Positions 27,198 through 36,777 are shown, counted from the first letter of the stretch. The stretch is DNA of 64,000 bases from Pseudoalteromonas atlantica (GCA_007988745.1 BJUT01000009.1:33500-97499), one strand, 5' to 3'. Translations and numbers: made by a program. The notes: a model not told the origin generated them from the letters alone.

Positions 27198-28652
27198 ATG
27201 CCTGTAACGTTGGCTAAAAAGTATCGTGCAATGCTTAATTGGCGGCCTAACTTAATAGGTCAGTTTATAATTAGTATGCTGCTGTCGTTACTGCCGCTTA
27301 GTTTAGTGGTTATTGTTTTTTTAAATGCGTTAAACAAACAGCTCGCTGTTACCCAGCTTATTGTCAGTAATAATTACCAAGTTACTAAGTCGTTTAATTT
27401 TTTAAAGCAAGAGCTTAATAGTCTAGAGCGGGCAACGCGACAAAACTGGGTGCTAAAAAGCGAGTCGCTCGACACGTTAATAAACGAAAAATGGCAATCC
27501 TCCTTACAAACAATCGACACGCTCAGCCAAGCCAGTGCCACACAGCAATACACTATGCAGTGGCGCCGCTTAGCAACAACATTGCGTAGTACTCATCAAG
27601 CTTTAATTGAAAATAACCAACAAGATGCTGCATTGTTTGTGCCTATTAGCGATTTAGTGGCTGAGCTTACTGTGTGGTTGCGCGATACGAATGCAGCGCA
27701 AATACAAAACAACCAAAGTGAATTAAGTACTTTACAAAGCTCGTTTATTAACTGGTTAGTGGCACTTATTCCGCTTACTTTACTAGTGGGTGGAGGCTTT
27801 TTATGGCGCATAAGTAAACGTTTAAAAGGGCTTACGTCGGTAATAGATAAACTAGGGCAAGGCCACTGGCAGCAAAAAATTGCAGTGCAAGGCTCAAGTG
27901 AGCTGGTGGAATTAGGCGAAAAACTACAATGGGTGCAAGAGCAGTTACATATGCTTGAACAACAAAAAGATACCTTTTTACGCCATGTAACCCACGAGCT
28001 TAAAACGCCGTTGGCTTCAATGGTCGAGGGCACCGATTTACTTAGCGATGAAATAGTCGGCCCCATTACAAAAGAGCAGCAAGCTGTACTGGAGCTTATT
28101 AGCCAATCTATGGTGCGTCTGCGCACTATGATTGACAGCCTACTTAGTTATAACGCTATCAGAACCAGTAAAGACAGCGTTAGCGAAGTCGAATTTGGCA
28201 ATTTAATAAATAAAATAAACAGCCATTTTGAGCACCGCTTAACGGCTAAGCAGCAACGCTTAAATTGGCACAACAGCATAACAAAACAGCCACTTGCATT
28301 ACCCGCAGAGCTGATAGAAATGACCCTCATTCAGCTCATTTCTAATGCGTTAAAATTTTCAAATACAGGGCAAAGTGTTGATGTAACCTTAGCACTTGAG
28401 CAAAAGCTATTAATAATGCAAGTGCGCGACGAAGGCTGTGGTATTAAAGAGCAAGAAAAAACCCAGATATTCAGCGCATTTTACCAAGGCAAGCATAATA
28501 AAGATGTTACGCTGCAAGGCAGTGGCTTAGGTTTAACCATAGTAAAAGAGTCGGTTGAGCAGTTACAAGGCCAGCTTAGTGTTGAGCATAACCAGCCCCA
28601 AGGCTGCTTATTTACAATAAAAATACCTTTAACTAATCAAGGAGTTTTATAG
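27198..28652 (+). CDS. glrK: Sensor histidine kinase GlrK (QseE)
   Basis: 484 residues from ATG 27198; AAAGGA is correctly spaced for this ATG and too close to the ATG at 27192. TM1 about 20-42, periplasmic part, TM2 about 190-210, HAMP (SKRLKGLTSVIDKLGQG), HisKA with His266 in HVTHELKTPL, and HATPase boxes NALKFS, DEGCGI and GSGLGLTI. First gene of glrK-qseG-glrR, the order of E. coli. It phosphorylates GlrR; the signal in this organism is unknown. Confidence 0.9.
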   Translation: MPVTLAKKYRAMLNWRPNLIGQFIISMLLSLLPLSLVVIVFLNALNKQLAVTQLIVSNNYQVTKSFNFLKQELNSLERATRQNWVLKSESLDTLINEKWQSSLQTIDTLSQASATQQYTMQWRRLATTLRSTHQALIENNQQDAALFVPISDLVAELTVWLRDTNAAQIQNNQSELSTLQSSFINWLVALIPLTLLVGGGFLWRISKRLKGLTSVIDKLGQGHWQQKIAVQGSSELVELGEKLQWVQEQLHMLEQQKDTFLRHVTHELKTPLASMVEGTDLLSDEIVGPITKEQQAVLELISQSMVRLRTMIDSLLSYNAIRTSKDSVSEVEFGNLINKINSHFEHRLTAKQQRLNWHNSITKQPLALPAELIEMTLIQLISNALKFSNTGQSVDVTLALEQKLLIMQVRDEGCGIKEQEKTQIFSAFYQGKHNKDVTLQGSGLGLTIVKESVEQLQGQLSVEHNQPQGCLFTIKIPLTNQGVL

Positions 28653-28653
28653 C

Positions 28654-29175
28654 ATGCGTACGCGTTTAATAGCTATTTTATGTGTGCTCAGTAGTACGGT
28701 TGTTTTAGCTGGGTGTGAAACAAATAACACACAAACAGCAGCAGTGTCGCAGGAGGTTGAGCCTGCAAAAAATGCGGTGCCAAATCCTAAAAAGCGCCCT
28801 AAAAGTGACCCCGTTTACCCCAGCGCAGAACGTGTTGTTGCATGGCATGCTAATCAATGTGGCGGTTTTAAAGTAAAGCCAAGCCTACATACTTATTTAG
28901 GTGAAAAAGAGCTAAAACGTTTTTTTAAATTCATGTGTGTTAACACCTCAAGTGCGCCAGAGGAGGTAATGACACGATTACAAAAACTCGATTTAGCCTA
29001 CTTTTGGCCTGAGCCAATAAAACAATATTTATGGCTTCAAAAGCAACATGTTACTCGGCAAATAAATGCCCTAAAAGAGCAGCAGGCGTTAAATGACAAA
29101 ATGCAGCAAACGTTATCGTCTTTAGCCACAATAGAGCAGCAGCTGTTACTACGCGAAGACACTAAGGAGCAGTAA
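28654..29175 (+). CDS. qseG: QseG-like lipoprotein
   Basis: 173 residues. Lipoprotein signal with VVLAGC (Cys21). After a Lys/Pro-rich linker comes a domain with Cys pair (ANQCGGF, FMCVN) and a C-terminal coiled coil (QQALNDKMQQTLSS). It lies 1 bp after glrK and 2 bp before glrR, the position of qseG (yfhG), whose product connects the outer membrane to GlrK/QseE. Assignment rests on position plus lipoprotein character. Confidence 0.8.
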   Translation: MRTRLIAILCVLSSTVVLAGCETNNTQTAAVSQEVEPAKNAVPNPKKRPKSDPVYPSAERVVAWHANQCGGFKVKPSLHTYLGEKELKRFFKFMCVNTSSAPEEVMTRLQKLDLAYFWPEPIKQYLWLQKQHVTRQINALKEQQALNDKMQQTLSSLATIEQQLLLREDTKEQ

Positions 29176-29177
29176 TT

Positions 29178-30527
29178 ATGGCAACACACACACCACAAGG
29201 TGCAAAAGTATTACTCGTTGATGACGATGCAAGTTTACTTAAATTACTCGCGCTAAGAATCGAGTCTAAAGGGTATGACGTAACAACCTGCGAAAGCGGC
29301 ATACTTGCATTACAAATTCTTAAAAACCAAGTGTTTGATGCAGTTATAACGGACCTGCGTATGGACGAAATGGACGGTATGGCCTTACATCGCCAATTAC
29401 AAAGCCGCTACCCAGCGCTGCCGGTTATAATGATGACAGCGCATGGCTCTATACCCGATGCGGTGGAGGCGACAAAACAAGGTATTTTTGCGTTTATCAC
29501 AAAACCGGTAGATAAAGACGAGCTGTTTGACAGCCTAGCCAAAGCCATTGAAATACATGGCGTAAACGCAGAAGAATCGCCCCAAAAAAGCAATATAGTA
29601 ACGCGCAGTGGCGCTATGTTACACCTCCTTGAGCAAGTAAAATTACTGGGGCCAACCCAAGTAAATGTACTTATTTCTGGCGCCAGCGGTACCGGTAAGG
29701 AGCTGCTGGCTCAGGCGATTCATCAACACAGCTATGTAAGCGAAGGACCTTTTGTGGCCATTAACTGTGGCGCAGTGCCTGGGGAGCTTTTAGAGTCAGA
29801 ATTATTTGGCCATAAAAAAGGCGCCTTTACAGGGGCGGTGAAAGATCACCAAGGTTTATTTCAGCAAGCTCAAGGCGGCACCTTATTTTTAGATGAAATT
29901 GGCGATATGCCGCTTAATTTACAAGTTAAGTTACTGCGTGTACTGCAAGAAAAAACCATACGCCCGGTGGGCTTTCAGGAAGAAATTCCTATTGATGTGC
30001 GCATTGTATCGGCCACTCACAAAAATTTACCCGATGCGATTAGCAACCAACAATTTAGGGAAGATTTATACTACCGCCTAAATGTTGTTAATTTAAAATT
30101 ACCGCCGCTGTGTGAGCGCCGAGAAGACATAAGCCTGCTTGCCCAGCACTTTAGCGCAAGTATTGCTAAACGTATGAACCAAAAAGAAAAGCGCTTTGCA
30201 AACGATGCCATGCATGCACTAGTACGTTACGACTGGCCTGGGAATATACGCCAGTTACAAAATGTTGTAGAGCAAGTGGTCGCATTGAGCGCCAGCGAGG
30301 TAATTTCTGCGCACTTAGTGTTAAACGCACTTAACTCAAACCAAGCCAGTGCAGAGCCGCTTTCTCTAAATGATGCCAAAAAAGAGTTTGAGCGCGATTA
30401 TGTAATAAACACCCTAAAAATGGCCGGTGGTAACGTAGCTGAAGGTGCAAAGCTTGCCAAACGTAATCGTTCGGATTTTTATAAGTTAATAAAAAAACAC
30501 AATATTGATGTCGATAATTTAGTGTAA
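29178..30527 (+). CDS. glrR: Sigma-54-dependent response regulator GlrR (QseF)
   Basis: 449 residues. Receiver with Asp59 in VITDLRMDEMDG; AAA+ domain (about 145-375) with Walker A GASGTGKE, the sigma-54-contacting GAFTGA loop and GGTLFLDEIGDMP; Fis-type HTH at the end (GGNVAEGAKLAKRNRSDFYKLIKKH). It activates sigma-54 promoters. The only clear sigma-54 promoter I see nearby is that of the divergent EF-hand genes, a likely local target. Confidence 0.94.
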   Translation: MATHTPQGAKVLLVDDDASLLKLLALRIESKGYDVTTCESGILALQILKNQVFDAVITDLRMDEMDGMALHRQLQSRYPALPVIMMTAHGSIPDAVEATKQGIFAFITKPVDKDELFDSLAKAIEIHGVNAEESPQKSNIVTRSGAMLHLLEQVKLLGPTQVNVLISGASGTGKELLAQAIHQHSYVSEGPFVAINCGAVPGELLESELFGHKKGAFTGAVKDHQGLFQQAQGGTLFLDEIGDMPLNLQVKLLRVLQEKTIRPVGFQEEIPIDVRIVSATHKNLPDAISNQQFREDLYYRLNVVNLKLPPLCERREDISLLAQHFSASIAKRMNQKEKRFANDAMHALVRYDWPGNIRQLQNVVEQVVALSASEVISAHLVLNALNSNQASAEPLSLNDAKKEFERDYVINTLKMAGGNVAEGAKLAKRNRSDFYKLIKKHNIDVDNLV

Positions 30528-30547
30528 TTTAAGAGTAAGGTTATTAA

Positions 30548-31048
30548 ATGCAGTTATTTATGGTGTATCTGGGCGGGCGAATTCAAGGCTGCCACATAGA
30601 AATGCACGATATTCGCTTTGTCGTAGGGCAAAGCATTGAGCAAACTTATTCAAAGCTAAAAAGCCAATGGGTGGGCGATAAAAACAATGTGCATATGGAC
30701 AGCTACATGGCAATTAACCATATCGACGGTTATAAAGTAGAAGTCGTTGATACCTACGTTGAGCAAAATAAGCAGCTGTACTTTGTTAATTTAGGCGCTT
30801 ACAGAAGTGACTCTATGGCAGAGCAACACGACTTTGCATTGTATGTTGCCAGTAGCGCAGCAGAGGCCAAGCAGCGCGCTAAAAGCGATTTGCTTGCAGG
30901 CCTTAGCCATATTCATAAAGATGATTTACATGATGTAGATGACTGCTTTGCTATAGACCTGCTCGACAGCCAACTAAATATTAAGCTTACGCCAAGTGGG
31001 CATACTCAACCAATAAAACCAGATTGGTTTGGGTATTATATTCTTTAA
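30548..31048 (+). CDS. DUF1543 protein
   Basis: 166 residues, soluble. Two similar halves are visible: MVYLGGRIQGCHIEMHDIRFVVG near the N-terminus and LYFVNLGAYRSDSMAEQHDFALYVA in the middle, as in DUF1543 proteins with tandem copies. Function unknown. It follows glrR by 20 bp and may be the last gene of that operon. Confidence 0.78.
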   Translation: MQLFMVYLGGRIQGCHIEMHDIRFVVGQSIEQTYSKLKSQWVGDKNNVHMDSYMAINHIDGYKVEVVDTYVEQNKQLYFVNLGAYRSDSMAEQHDFALYVASSAAEAKQRAKSDLLAGLSHIHKDDLHDVDDCFAIDLLDSQLNIKLTPSGHTQPIKPDWFGYYIL

Positions 31049-31056
31049 CAGTAAAA

Positions 31057-31284
31057 TTAAGAGTCTTGCTCGCTTTGCTCATTGGCTTCGCTTTTAGCTG
31101 CCATTTTAAATGCCACAATAACTAGGCCAAACATCGCAAAGGGCAGCGCTGCCAACATGTATTCAACCATGTTGCTATCTTGAAAGTTAGCCTGTAATAA
31201 AAAGTGACCCGCCACGCACATTACAATAACCACAAGTAATATAGGCAGTAGCATAAGTTCTTTTTTTGATGAATGATTTTTCAT
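31057..31284 (-). CDS. Small two-TM membrane protein, unrecognised
   Basis: 75 residues: hydrophobic segments about 12-32 and 40-62, with a charged C-terminal tail (KMAAKSEANEQSEQDS). It lies convergent to the DUF1543 gene (8 bp between stops) and divergent from cca. No family recognised; a real gene is supported by length, charge pattern and tight packing. Confidence 0.6.
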   Translation of the reverse strand: MKNHSSKKELMLLPILLVVIVMCVAGHFLLQANFQDSNMVEYMLAALPFAMFGLVIVAFKMAAKSEANEQSEQDS

Positions 31285-31409
31285 TGAGTATAAGGCTATG
31301 GCTTAAAATAAAGCGCTATTGTAATGAGCTTACTTAAGCTTGGCAAACTATGGCTATTTTAATGGTATGATCGACATTAAATAACCACCCAGTGTGATTA
31401 GGATAAACA

Positions 31410-32660
31410 GTGAAACACAACCTTAAGCAAGTTTACCTTGTTGGTGGCGCGGTACGCGACCAGCTACTTAATATAGCATCAAAAGATAACGACTATGTTG
31501 TTATAGGCGAAACACCCCAAACTATGGAGTCGCTTGGTTTTGTGCCTATAGGAAGTGATTTTCCGGTTTATTTACACCCAAAAACAAAAGAAGAATACGC
31601 CTTGGGCCGCACCGAGCGAAAAAGCGGTAAAGGCTATACCGGCTTTGTGGTAGATGCCAGCCCTAATGTCACCCTTGAAGAAGATTTAGCACGGCGCGAT
31701 TTAACCATCAACTCAATGGCACTTGATGAAAGCGGCACCGTTATTGACCCTTTTAATGGCCAAAGCGATTTACACAATAAAATACTGCGCCACACCACAG
31801 AAGCCTTTGTAGAAGACCCGGTAAGGGTATTACGCATAGCCCGGTTTTTAGCACGCTACGGAAGTGAATGGCGTATTCACCCAAGTACTTATGCATTAAT
31901 GCGCGAGCTTAAAAACAAAGGTGAGCTTAATCATTTAGTGCCCGAGCGCGTATGGCTCGAAACCGAAAAAGCGCTGGGTGAAAAACACCCTGAACTGTAT
32001 TTTCAAGCATTACATGGCTTAGGTATTTTCCCTGAAATAGAGAGTATGCAAGGGGTGCCGCAACCTGCAAACCACCACCCTGAAGGCGATGTGTTTGTTC
32101 ATACTATGTTGGTACTTAGGCGAGCTGCCGATTTAAATTTTAATTTAGAAACACGGTTTGCGGCACTCACTCATGATTTTGGTAAGGCCCTGAGCTTTAA
32201 AAAACGCGGTAATTTACGCGGCCATGAACGCGAAGGGGTAGCCGTAGTAGAAAAGTTTTGTGAGCGTTTAAAAGTGCCTAATCGTTTTCGTGATATTGGC
32301 GTACTCACCAGCGATAATCACACCTTATGCCATACGCTGGAGCAATTAAGGCCACAAACGATTCATAAATTAATTGTCACTAATTTAAATGCTTTAGTGC
32401 ACCCAGAGCGATTTATTGCGTTTACCCAAGCATGCCAATGTGATGCGCAAGGGCGCGGAGAAACACTTGTAAATAAGCCCTATCCGCAAGGGGCTAAGCT
32501 GCGTGCAATTTTTAATGAATTACAAAAAATGGATAAAAAACAGGTGGTGCAAACTGCACTTAAAAATGGCAAAAAAGGCCCAGAAATAGGCGAAGAGGTA
32601 AAACTGGCAGAAATAAACTGCATTAAAGCGTTTTTACAAAACGAGCAAGCAACGCAATAG
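31410..32660 (+). CDS. cca: CCA tRNA nucleotidyltransferase (multifunctional)
   Basis: 416 residues (E. coli 412). It builds and repairs the 3' CCA of tRNA. N-terminal VYLVGGAVRDQLL and catalytic DNDYVVIG, EEDLARRDLTINSMA, and a C-terminal HD phosphohydrolase domain with HHPEGDVFVHT and THDFGKALS as in the enterobacterial enzyme. Monocistronic, with its promoter in the 125-bp gap from the divergent small membrane gene. Confidence 0.96.
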   Translation: MKHNLKQVYLVGGAVRDQLLNIASKDNDYVVIGETPQTMESLGFVPIGSDFPVYLHPKTKEEYALGRTERKSGKGYTGFVVDASPNVTLEEDLARRDLTINSMALDESGTVIDPFNGQSDLHNKILRHTTEAFVEDPVRVLRIARFLARYGSEWRIHPSTYALMRELKNKGELNHLVPERVWLETEKALGEKHPELYFQALHGLGIFPEIESMQGVPQPANHHPEGDVFVHTMLVLRRAADLNFNLETRFAALTHDFGKALSFKKRGNLRGHEREGVAVVEKFCERLKVPNRFRDIGVLTSDNHTLCHTLEQLRPQTIHKLIVTNLNALVHPERFIAFTQACQCDAQGRGETLVNKPYPQGAKLRAIFNELQKMDKKQVVQTALKNGKKGPEIGEEVKLAEINCIKAFLQNEQATQ

Positions 32661-32668
32661 GCAATACC

Positions 32669-32833
32669 CTAGCTGAGGTATTCAGATACGCCTTCGTTTT
32701 TCACTTGTTCTGGCTGTCGTAAGTTTTTATATGTAGAGGTGGCAGGCTCTGAAGGTAAGCTAGGTGCTTGTTCTTGGGGCCTGTATAGATCAAAAATAAA
32801 TTCGATCTCTTCACGCTCAAGTGGGTTGTTCAT
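32669..32833 (-). CDS. Small 54-residue protein downstream of the sortase-system kinase
   Basis: Short frame read from the ATG at 32833 to TAG at 32669. It begins MNNPLEREEIEFIFDLY and ends KNEGVSEYLS. GGAGAATAGATC gives a very good ribosome binding site. Composition is acidic and Pro/Gln-rich in the middle, with no membrane segment or signal. It lies 141 bp downstream of the pdsS stop on the same strand and convergent with cca. No family recognised; translation is inferred from the ribosome binding site and clean frame. Confidence 0.65.
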   Translation of the reverse strand: MNNPLEREEIEFIFDLYRPQEQAPSLPSEPATSTYKNLRQPEQVKNEGVSEYLS

Positions 32834-32974
32834 GATCTATTCTCCTTAATTAGCGTTCAGGGTATGGCCGTTTGACTGAATTAAAAGTGAATAGTTACAT
32901 TTTAAGTTGTAGTAAATTGTAATCGATGTGCAAAAAATAAGGGCGGTTCAGCAAGGCGCCACTTTATGCACAGC

Positions 32975-35110
32975 CTAGCTTTGTAAAGGCAGGGTTACTT
33001 TAAACACCACGCCATTACCGAGCTCGTTGTTTTGTGCAGTGACACTGCCTTTATGGTAATCACACACCAGCCTTACAATATAAAGCCCCAAGCCTAAGTG
33101 CGGTTGTTGCTGCATTTGCTGGCTACGCACCGACACCATAGAATCAAAAATATGCTCAGTTAGCCCTTCAGGCAGGGCGGGGCCTGTATTACTCACTGTT
33201 AATATTGCTTTATTTTCGCTCTGCTTAAGACCTACATTAATAGCTGTATTTGCTTCACTAAATTCCAGCGCATTATTAATAAGCTTATCAAGTAGCTGAG
33301 CTATAAATTCGGGAGCTCCTTGCATAGGTAAAGGGCTTTGGCATACATCAAGCTCAAATAACTGCTCTGGGTAAGTAAGCTGGAAGCCTTGCATACAGCC
33401 ATTAATTACTTTTTGTAAATCAAACGGCTCGCTCTCGTTGCTTTGAATGCTTTGTTCAAGGCGCGTGGCTTCGCTCATGGTGGTTATTATTTTACCTAAG
33501 CGCTCAACCCCTTCACTTGCTCGCTCTAGGTATTTTTGGCTAAGCTCATTTTGCTCCAAGCTTTGTAGGTTTTCTAAAGAAGAGCGAACCACAGCCACCG
33601 GTGTACGTAGCTCATGAGATAACCGCGATGACATATTTTCTAAATAATTAGTGTACCCGCCTAAGCGGCCAACTATATTGGCAAAACTTCGCGAAAGGTC
33701 GCCTATTTCATCGTTTGAGTCGCTGTAATTAATACTGCCGGTAATGCGCCCTTGGGCATCAATAGCTTGCTCTGCGGTGTCGCGCAGTCGCCTAATACGG
33801 CTCGAAATACGCGAGGCAAAAAAGAACAACGTAACGGTGCCAATTAGCATCACCGCTAAAATAACGTTAAAAAGCTTTTCCAGCGATTTATTACGCAGGG
33901 TGCGTACACCGTTAGTGGTTTCCTCGGCGATTACTGCGCCAATCACTTTATCTTCTATCCAAATAGGGTAAGCCGCCGATAAAATAACGGCTTTACTGTC
34001 GGGCGTTAACCGCCAAGACGACGCTGGTTGCCCTTTGAGTGCCTTAGCTAAATGCGTGCCCTGCATTGAGGCAACATCGTGCAGGGTATCTAAAAATTCG
34101 TTCTCTGGGCGAGTTAAAATTTTATAATAAAGCGGGTGCAAATACGTTTTCTCAAAGCGTTGCCAGGCATTTTTAGGCGGCTGGTTTTTAAGGCCGTCGG
34201 CCCATACGCCATCGGCATTTTGAATTGTGCCCGACTGCGCTAATACGCGATGATGGTTATCAACCACCCAAATACGGCTACCACTGTGACCCATACCTTT
34301 TAAAATTCGGTTAATTTCTGGTGAGGGCACCAATACCGAGCCTAAATCGCTTGGATTATTTAAATTAGAGGTCGACATTGTTTTAAAATCGAGCGGCGCT
34401 TTTTTTGTGTCAATATCGACTACGGCAAAGCCTAGCTTGTTACCAAGCATATTTATAGGAAAGCGCAGCTCTACGTTATATCCCGATTCAGTGCGTATAA
34501 AATAGCCCTGAATTTTTGTAAACGGTGTTTTGGTATTAGCATCAAACGCATTTACCCAGCCATCTTGGCGTGGGGCAATAATGTACGTATTAAAATTTCC
34601 GGCTGGGCTTTTTAGGCCAATTATTAAATGGTCGTTATTAGTAATGCTTAAACTATTTTTAGCACGATATACAAGGTGATCGTCAGTTACTTTAAACACG
34701 GCATATAAATAGTTATCAAACTTGCCAACCATATGATCAAACGATAAATCCTCAGCTTTATGCTTCTTGTCTGCTTTTTGTAAATAGCGTTTATCGTAAT
34801 GCCAAAGGAGTGGTTGATAGCTTTGCCAGTCGCTCAGTTTGCCATCGAGTTGAATGGCATTTTTAAGATTGTACGCATATAAGTCGCGCCCTTTTACTAC
34901 CTGGTCTAAAAAGTTGGTTTGCTCATCAAAAAGGGCTGGGCGCTCATGCAGGGCGGTGGCGAGTGCCCGTGTAGTGCCTACGAGGGTTTTTTCTTGGCCT
35001 TGGCGTAAAAACTTTTCCATTTCCCACACGTACTCGTAGCCTAGCCAAGGCAGTAAAAACAAAAAACACGACAGTAATATAAATTTACTGCGCAGGCCAA
35101 ATCGTAACAT
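32975..35110 (-). CDS. pdsS: Proteobacterial dedicated sortase system histidine kinase
   Basis: 711 residues from ATG 35110, which overlaps the regulator's stop by one base (TAATG); the frame also extends 5 codons upstream. TM1 about 8-25, a ~380-residue periplasmic sensor with a DOMON/CBM9-like stretch (IQLDGKLSDWQ, then YLYAVFKVTDDHLVYR and NNDHLIIGL), TM2 about 410-430, HAMP, HisKA (SHELRTPVAVV) and HATPase (LGLGLYIVRL). Matches the kinase always found with class GN sortases. The sensor fold suggests a carbohydrate or similar ligand; that is inference. Confidence 0.9.
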   Translation of the reverse strand: MLRFGLRSKFILLSCFLFLLPWLGYEYVWEMEKFLRQGQEKTLVGTTRALATALHERPALFDEQTNFLDQVVKGRDLYAYNLKNAIQLDGKLSDWQSYQPLLWHYDKRYLQKADKKHKAEDLSFDHMVGKFDNYLYAVFKVTDDHLVYRAKNSLSITNNDHLIIGLKSPAGNFNTYIIAPRQDGWVNAFDANTKTPFTKIQGYFIRTESGYNVELRFPINMLGNKLGFAVVDIDTKKAPLDFKTMSTSNLNNPSDLGSVLVPSPEINRILKGMGHSGSRIWVVDNHHRVLAQSGTIQNADGVWADGLKNQPPKNAWQRFEKTYLHPLYYKILTRPENEFLDTLHDVASMQGTHLAKALKGQPASSWRLTPDSKAVILSAAYPIWIEDKVIGAVIAEETTNGVRTLRNKSLEKLFNVILAVMLIGTVTLFFFASRISSRIRRLRDTAEQAIDAQGRITGSINYSDSNDEIGDLSRSFANIVGRLGGYTNYLENMSSRLSHELRTPVAVVRSSLENLQSLEQNELSQKYLERASEGVERLGKIITTMSEATRLEQSIQSNESEPFDLQKVINGCMQGFQLTYPEQLFELDVCQSPLPMQGAPEFIAQLLDKLINNALEFSEANTAINVGLKQSENKAILTVSNTGPALPEGLTEHIFDSMVSVRSQQMQQQPHLGLGLYIVRLVCDYHKGSVTAQNNELGNGVVFKVTLPLQS

Positions 35111-35799
35111 TAGCGTTGTTCCCACCTGTAGCCCATGCCGTACACCGTATCTATGCAGTCAAAGTTGTTATCAAGGGCGATAAACTTTTTACGAATGCGT
35201 TTTACATGCGAGGTGATAGTGCTGTCGTCTACGTAAATTTTTGCATCGCTCATTAAATCGTTACGGCTTTTTACATGGCCTGGGCGCTGCGCAAGTGAGT
35301 GCAACATCCAAAATTCGGTCACGGTTAAATCAACCAATTGCTGCTGCCAAAATACTTGCATGCGCTGAGTGTCGAGCGTTAACTGGCCACGTGTAATTAA
35401 TGCATTGGCATCGGCGGGTTGCTCAAGCGCTTCCATGCGTCTAAATAGCGCGCCTATTCTGGCAGCCAAGTGGGCTAAACTAATATCTTTTGTTAGGTAG
35501 TCATCGGCGCCCATACGCAGGCCACACACAGTATCTATTTCACTATCGCGGGCGGTTAAAAAAATAATAGGCAGTGTTTTAGAAAGCGTACGCAAGGTTT
35601 GGCAAAGCAAAAAACCGCCGTCTATTTCGTGGCCTAAACCAATATCAACAATGGCTAAATCGGGTAGGGCGTCTTTAAATGCAATCTCTGCGCTGACGCG
35701 ATCAGCAAAACCACTTACCTGGTAACCCTGGGCGCTAAGCATTTCAATATAGTTTTCGCGGATGGCGGTTTCATCTTCAATGATGGCTATTTTTTTCAT
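35110..35799 (-). CDS. pdsR: Proteobacterial dedicated sortase system response regulator
   Basis: 229 residues from ATG 35799 (GGTGAG is well placed; a GTG three codons upstream is the alternative). OmpR/PhoB type: receiver with acidic pair ED in AIIEDET and phosphoacceptor Asp in LAIVDIGLGH (about residue 54), winged helix from about 130 (TVTEFWMLHSLAQ ... YGMGYRW). Translationally coupled to pdsS and divergent from pdsO. Confidence 0.9.
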   Translation of the reverse strand: MKKIAIIEDETAIRENYIEMLSAQGYQVSGFADRVSAEIAFKDALPDLAIVDIGLGHEIDGGFLLCQTLRTLSKTLPIIFLTARDSEIDTVCGLRMGADDYLTKDISLAHLAARIGALFRRMEALEQPADANALITRGQLTLDTQRMQVFWQQQLVDLTVTEFWMLHSLAQRPGHVKSRNDLMSDAKIYVDDSTITSHVKRIRKKFIALDNNFDCIDTVYGMGYRWEQR

Positions 35800-35870
35800 T
35801 CTACTCACCCTTATTTATTTTAAAACGCACTATATCGAAGTTTTTCAGTTATGTACGCTTAAAAAGGCAA

Positions 35871-35937
35871 TTGCCATTTTTTTGCCACAATTGCTCAGCG
35901 GTTTGCCATTTTTGCTCCCCTTTGTTGCCACTTGCAG
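35871..35937. promoter_or_regulatory. Phased TTGCCA array in the pdsR/pdsO divergent promoter
   Basis: TTGCCA occurs at 35871, 35882, 35903 and 35925 (offsets 0, 11, 32, 54, close to multiples of 10.7 bp). Related TTGCTC at 35891 and 35912 and TTGCAG at 35932 lie in between. Direct repeats on one DNA face are what OmpR-family dimers bind, so this is a candidate PdsR operator controlling both directions. Confidence 0.6.
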
Positions 35938-35999
35938 CTGTTTTAATACAACCATCAAAACAAAACATCACAAATTAAAACAAGTTTAAGGATTACATT

Positions 36000-36731
36000 A
36001 TGAAGAAGACATTAATCGCATTAACGCTAGTAGCCACAGTGTGTACACCTGCATTTGCAGCAGCCGCTAACACCCCTTCTAAAGAAGCACATAAAGAAAC
36101 TGCCATCGGCTTAGGTACTGGCGCCATTATTGGTGGTGTCGTTGGTGGTCCAATTGGTGCTTTTATTGGCGCATTTGCCGGGGGCTTAATTGGTGATTCA
36201 AAAGTAGCGGATGACAAAATTGCCCAGCAGCAGAGAGCAATAACAGTGATGCAGCAAAAAACCAGTGACTACCAACAGGTACTTAATCAAAACAATAGGC
36301 TAGAGCAGCAGTTAGATGTACTGACTAATCAAAATGAGCAGTTAACACAATCGCAAATAAATAACTTACTTGCCATGACGGTACAATTTAAAACCGGCTC
36401 AAGTGCTATTGCCCCGCACTTTGCTACGCAGTTAGACCAGCTTGTGGTGCTGTTAAAAAATCAGCCGCAACTAGCATTAGATTTAAGTGGCTTTGCCGAT
36501 CAGCGCGGTGATGAGCAAGCGAATCTTTTATTGTCTAAAAAACGTGTAAACGCAGTGCAAAGTTACCTTATAAAGCACGGTATTAGCCATACACGTTTAA
36601 GTGCGCACGCTTTTGGCGAGCAACAAACATTAGCGCGCAGCAATACCGTAGAAGATAACTTTTTTGATCGACGCGTAACACTGACTACCCGCTCAATAAA
36701 CCCAGTAAATGGCCAAACGGCAAGTAACTAA
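36000..36731 (+). CDS. pdsO: Sortase-associated OmpA-like protein PdsO
   Basis: 243 residues. Signal peptide ending TPAFA (about 20), a Gly-rich hydrophobic domain (TGAIIGGVVGGPIGAFIGAF, like glycine-zipper domains), a coiled-coil stretch (about 75-120), then a C-terminal OmpA-type peptidoglycan-binding domain (VQFKTGSSAI ... LSGFADQRGDEQANLLLSKKRVNAV). Fits PdsO of the proteobacterial sortase cluster. Probably spans from the outer membrane to the cell wall. First gene of the pdsO-target-sortase operon. Confidence 0.87.
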   Translation: MKKTLIALTLVATVCTPAFAAAANTPSKEAHKETAIGLGTGAIIGGVVGGPIGAFIGAFAGGLIGDSKVADDKIAQQQRAITVMQQKTSDYQQVLNQNNRLEQQLDVLTNQNEQLTQSQINNLLAMTVQFKTGSSAIAPHFATQLDQLVVLLKNQPQLALDLSGFADQRGDEQANLLLSKKRVNAVQSYLIKHGISHTRLSAHAFGEQQTLARSNTVEDNFFDRRVTLTTRSINPVNGQTASN

Positions 36732-36777
36732 AGCCACTTTTATTTGAGTAAAGTTAAGCGTTCGATGGAGTGATTTT

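Noticed and set aside
27596-28126. 176-codon frame antisense to glrK
   Set aside because: Long but wholly within glrK, Cys/Ser-rich as expected for an antisense shadow, and it has no ribosome binding site.
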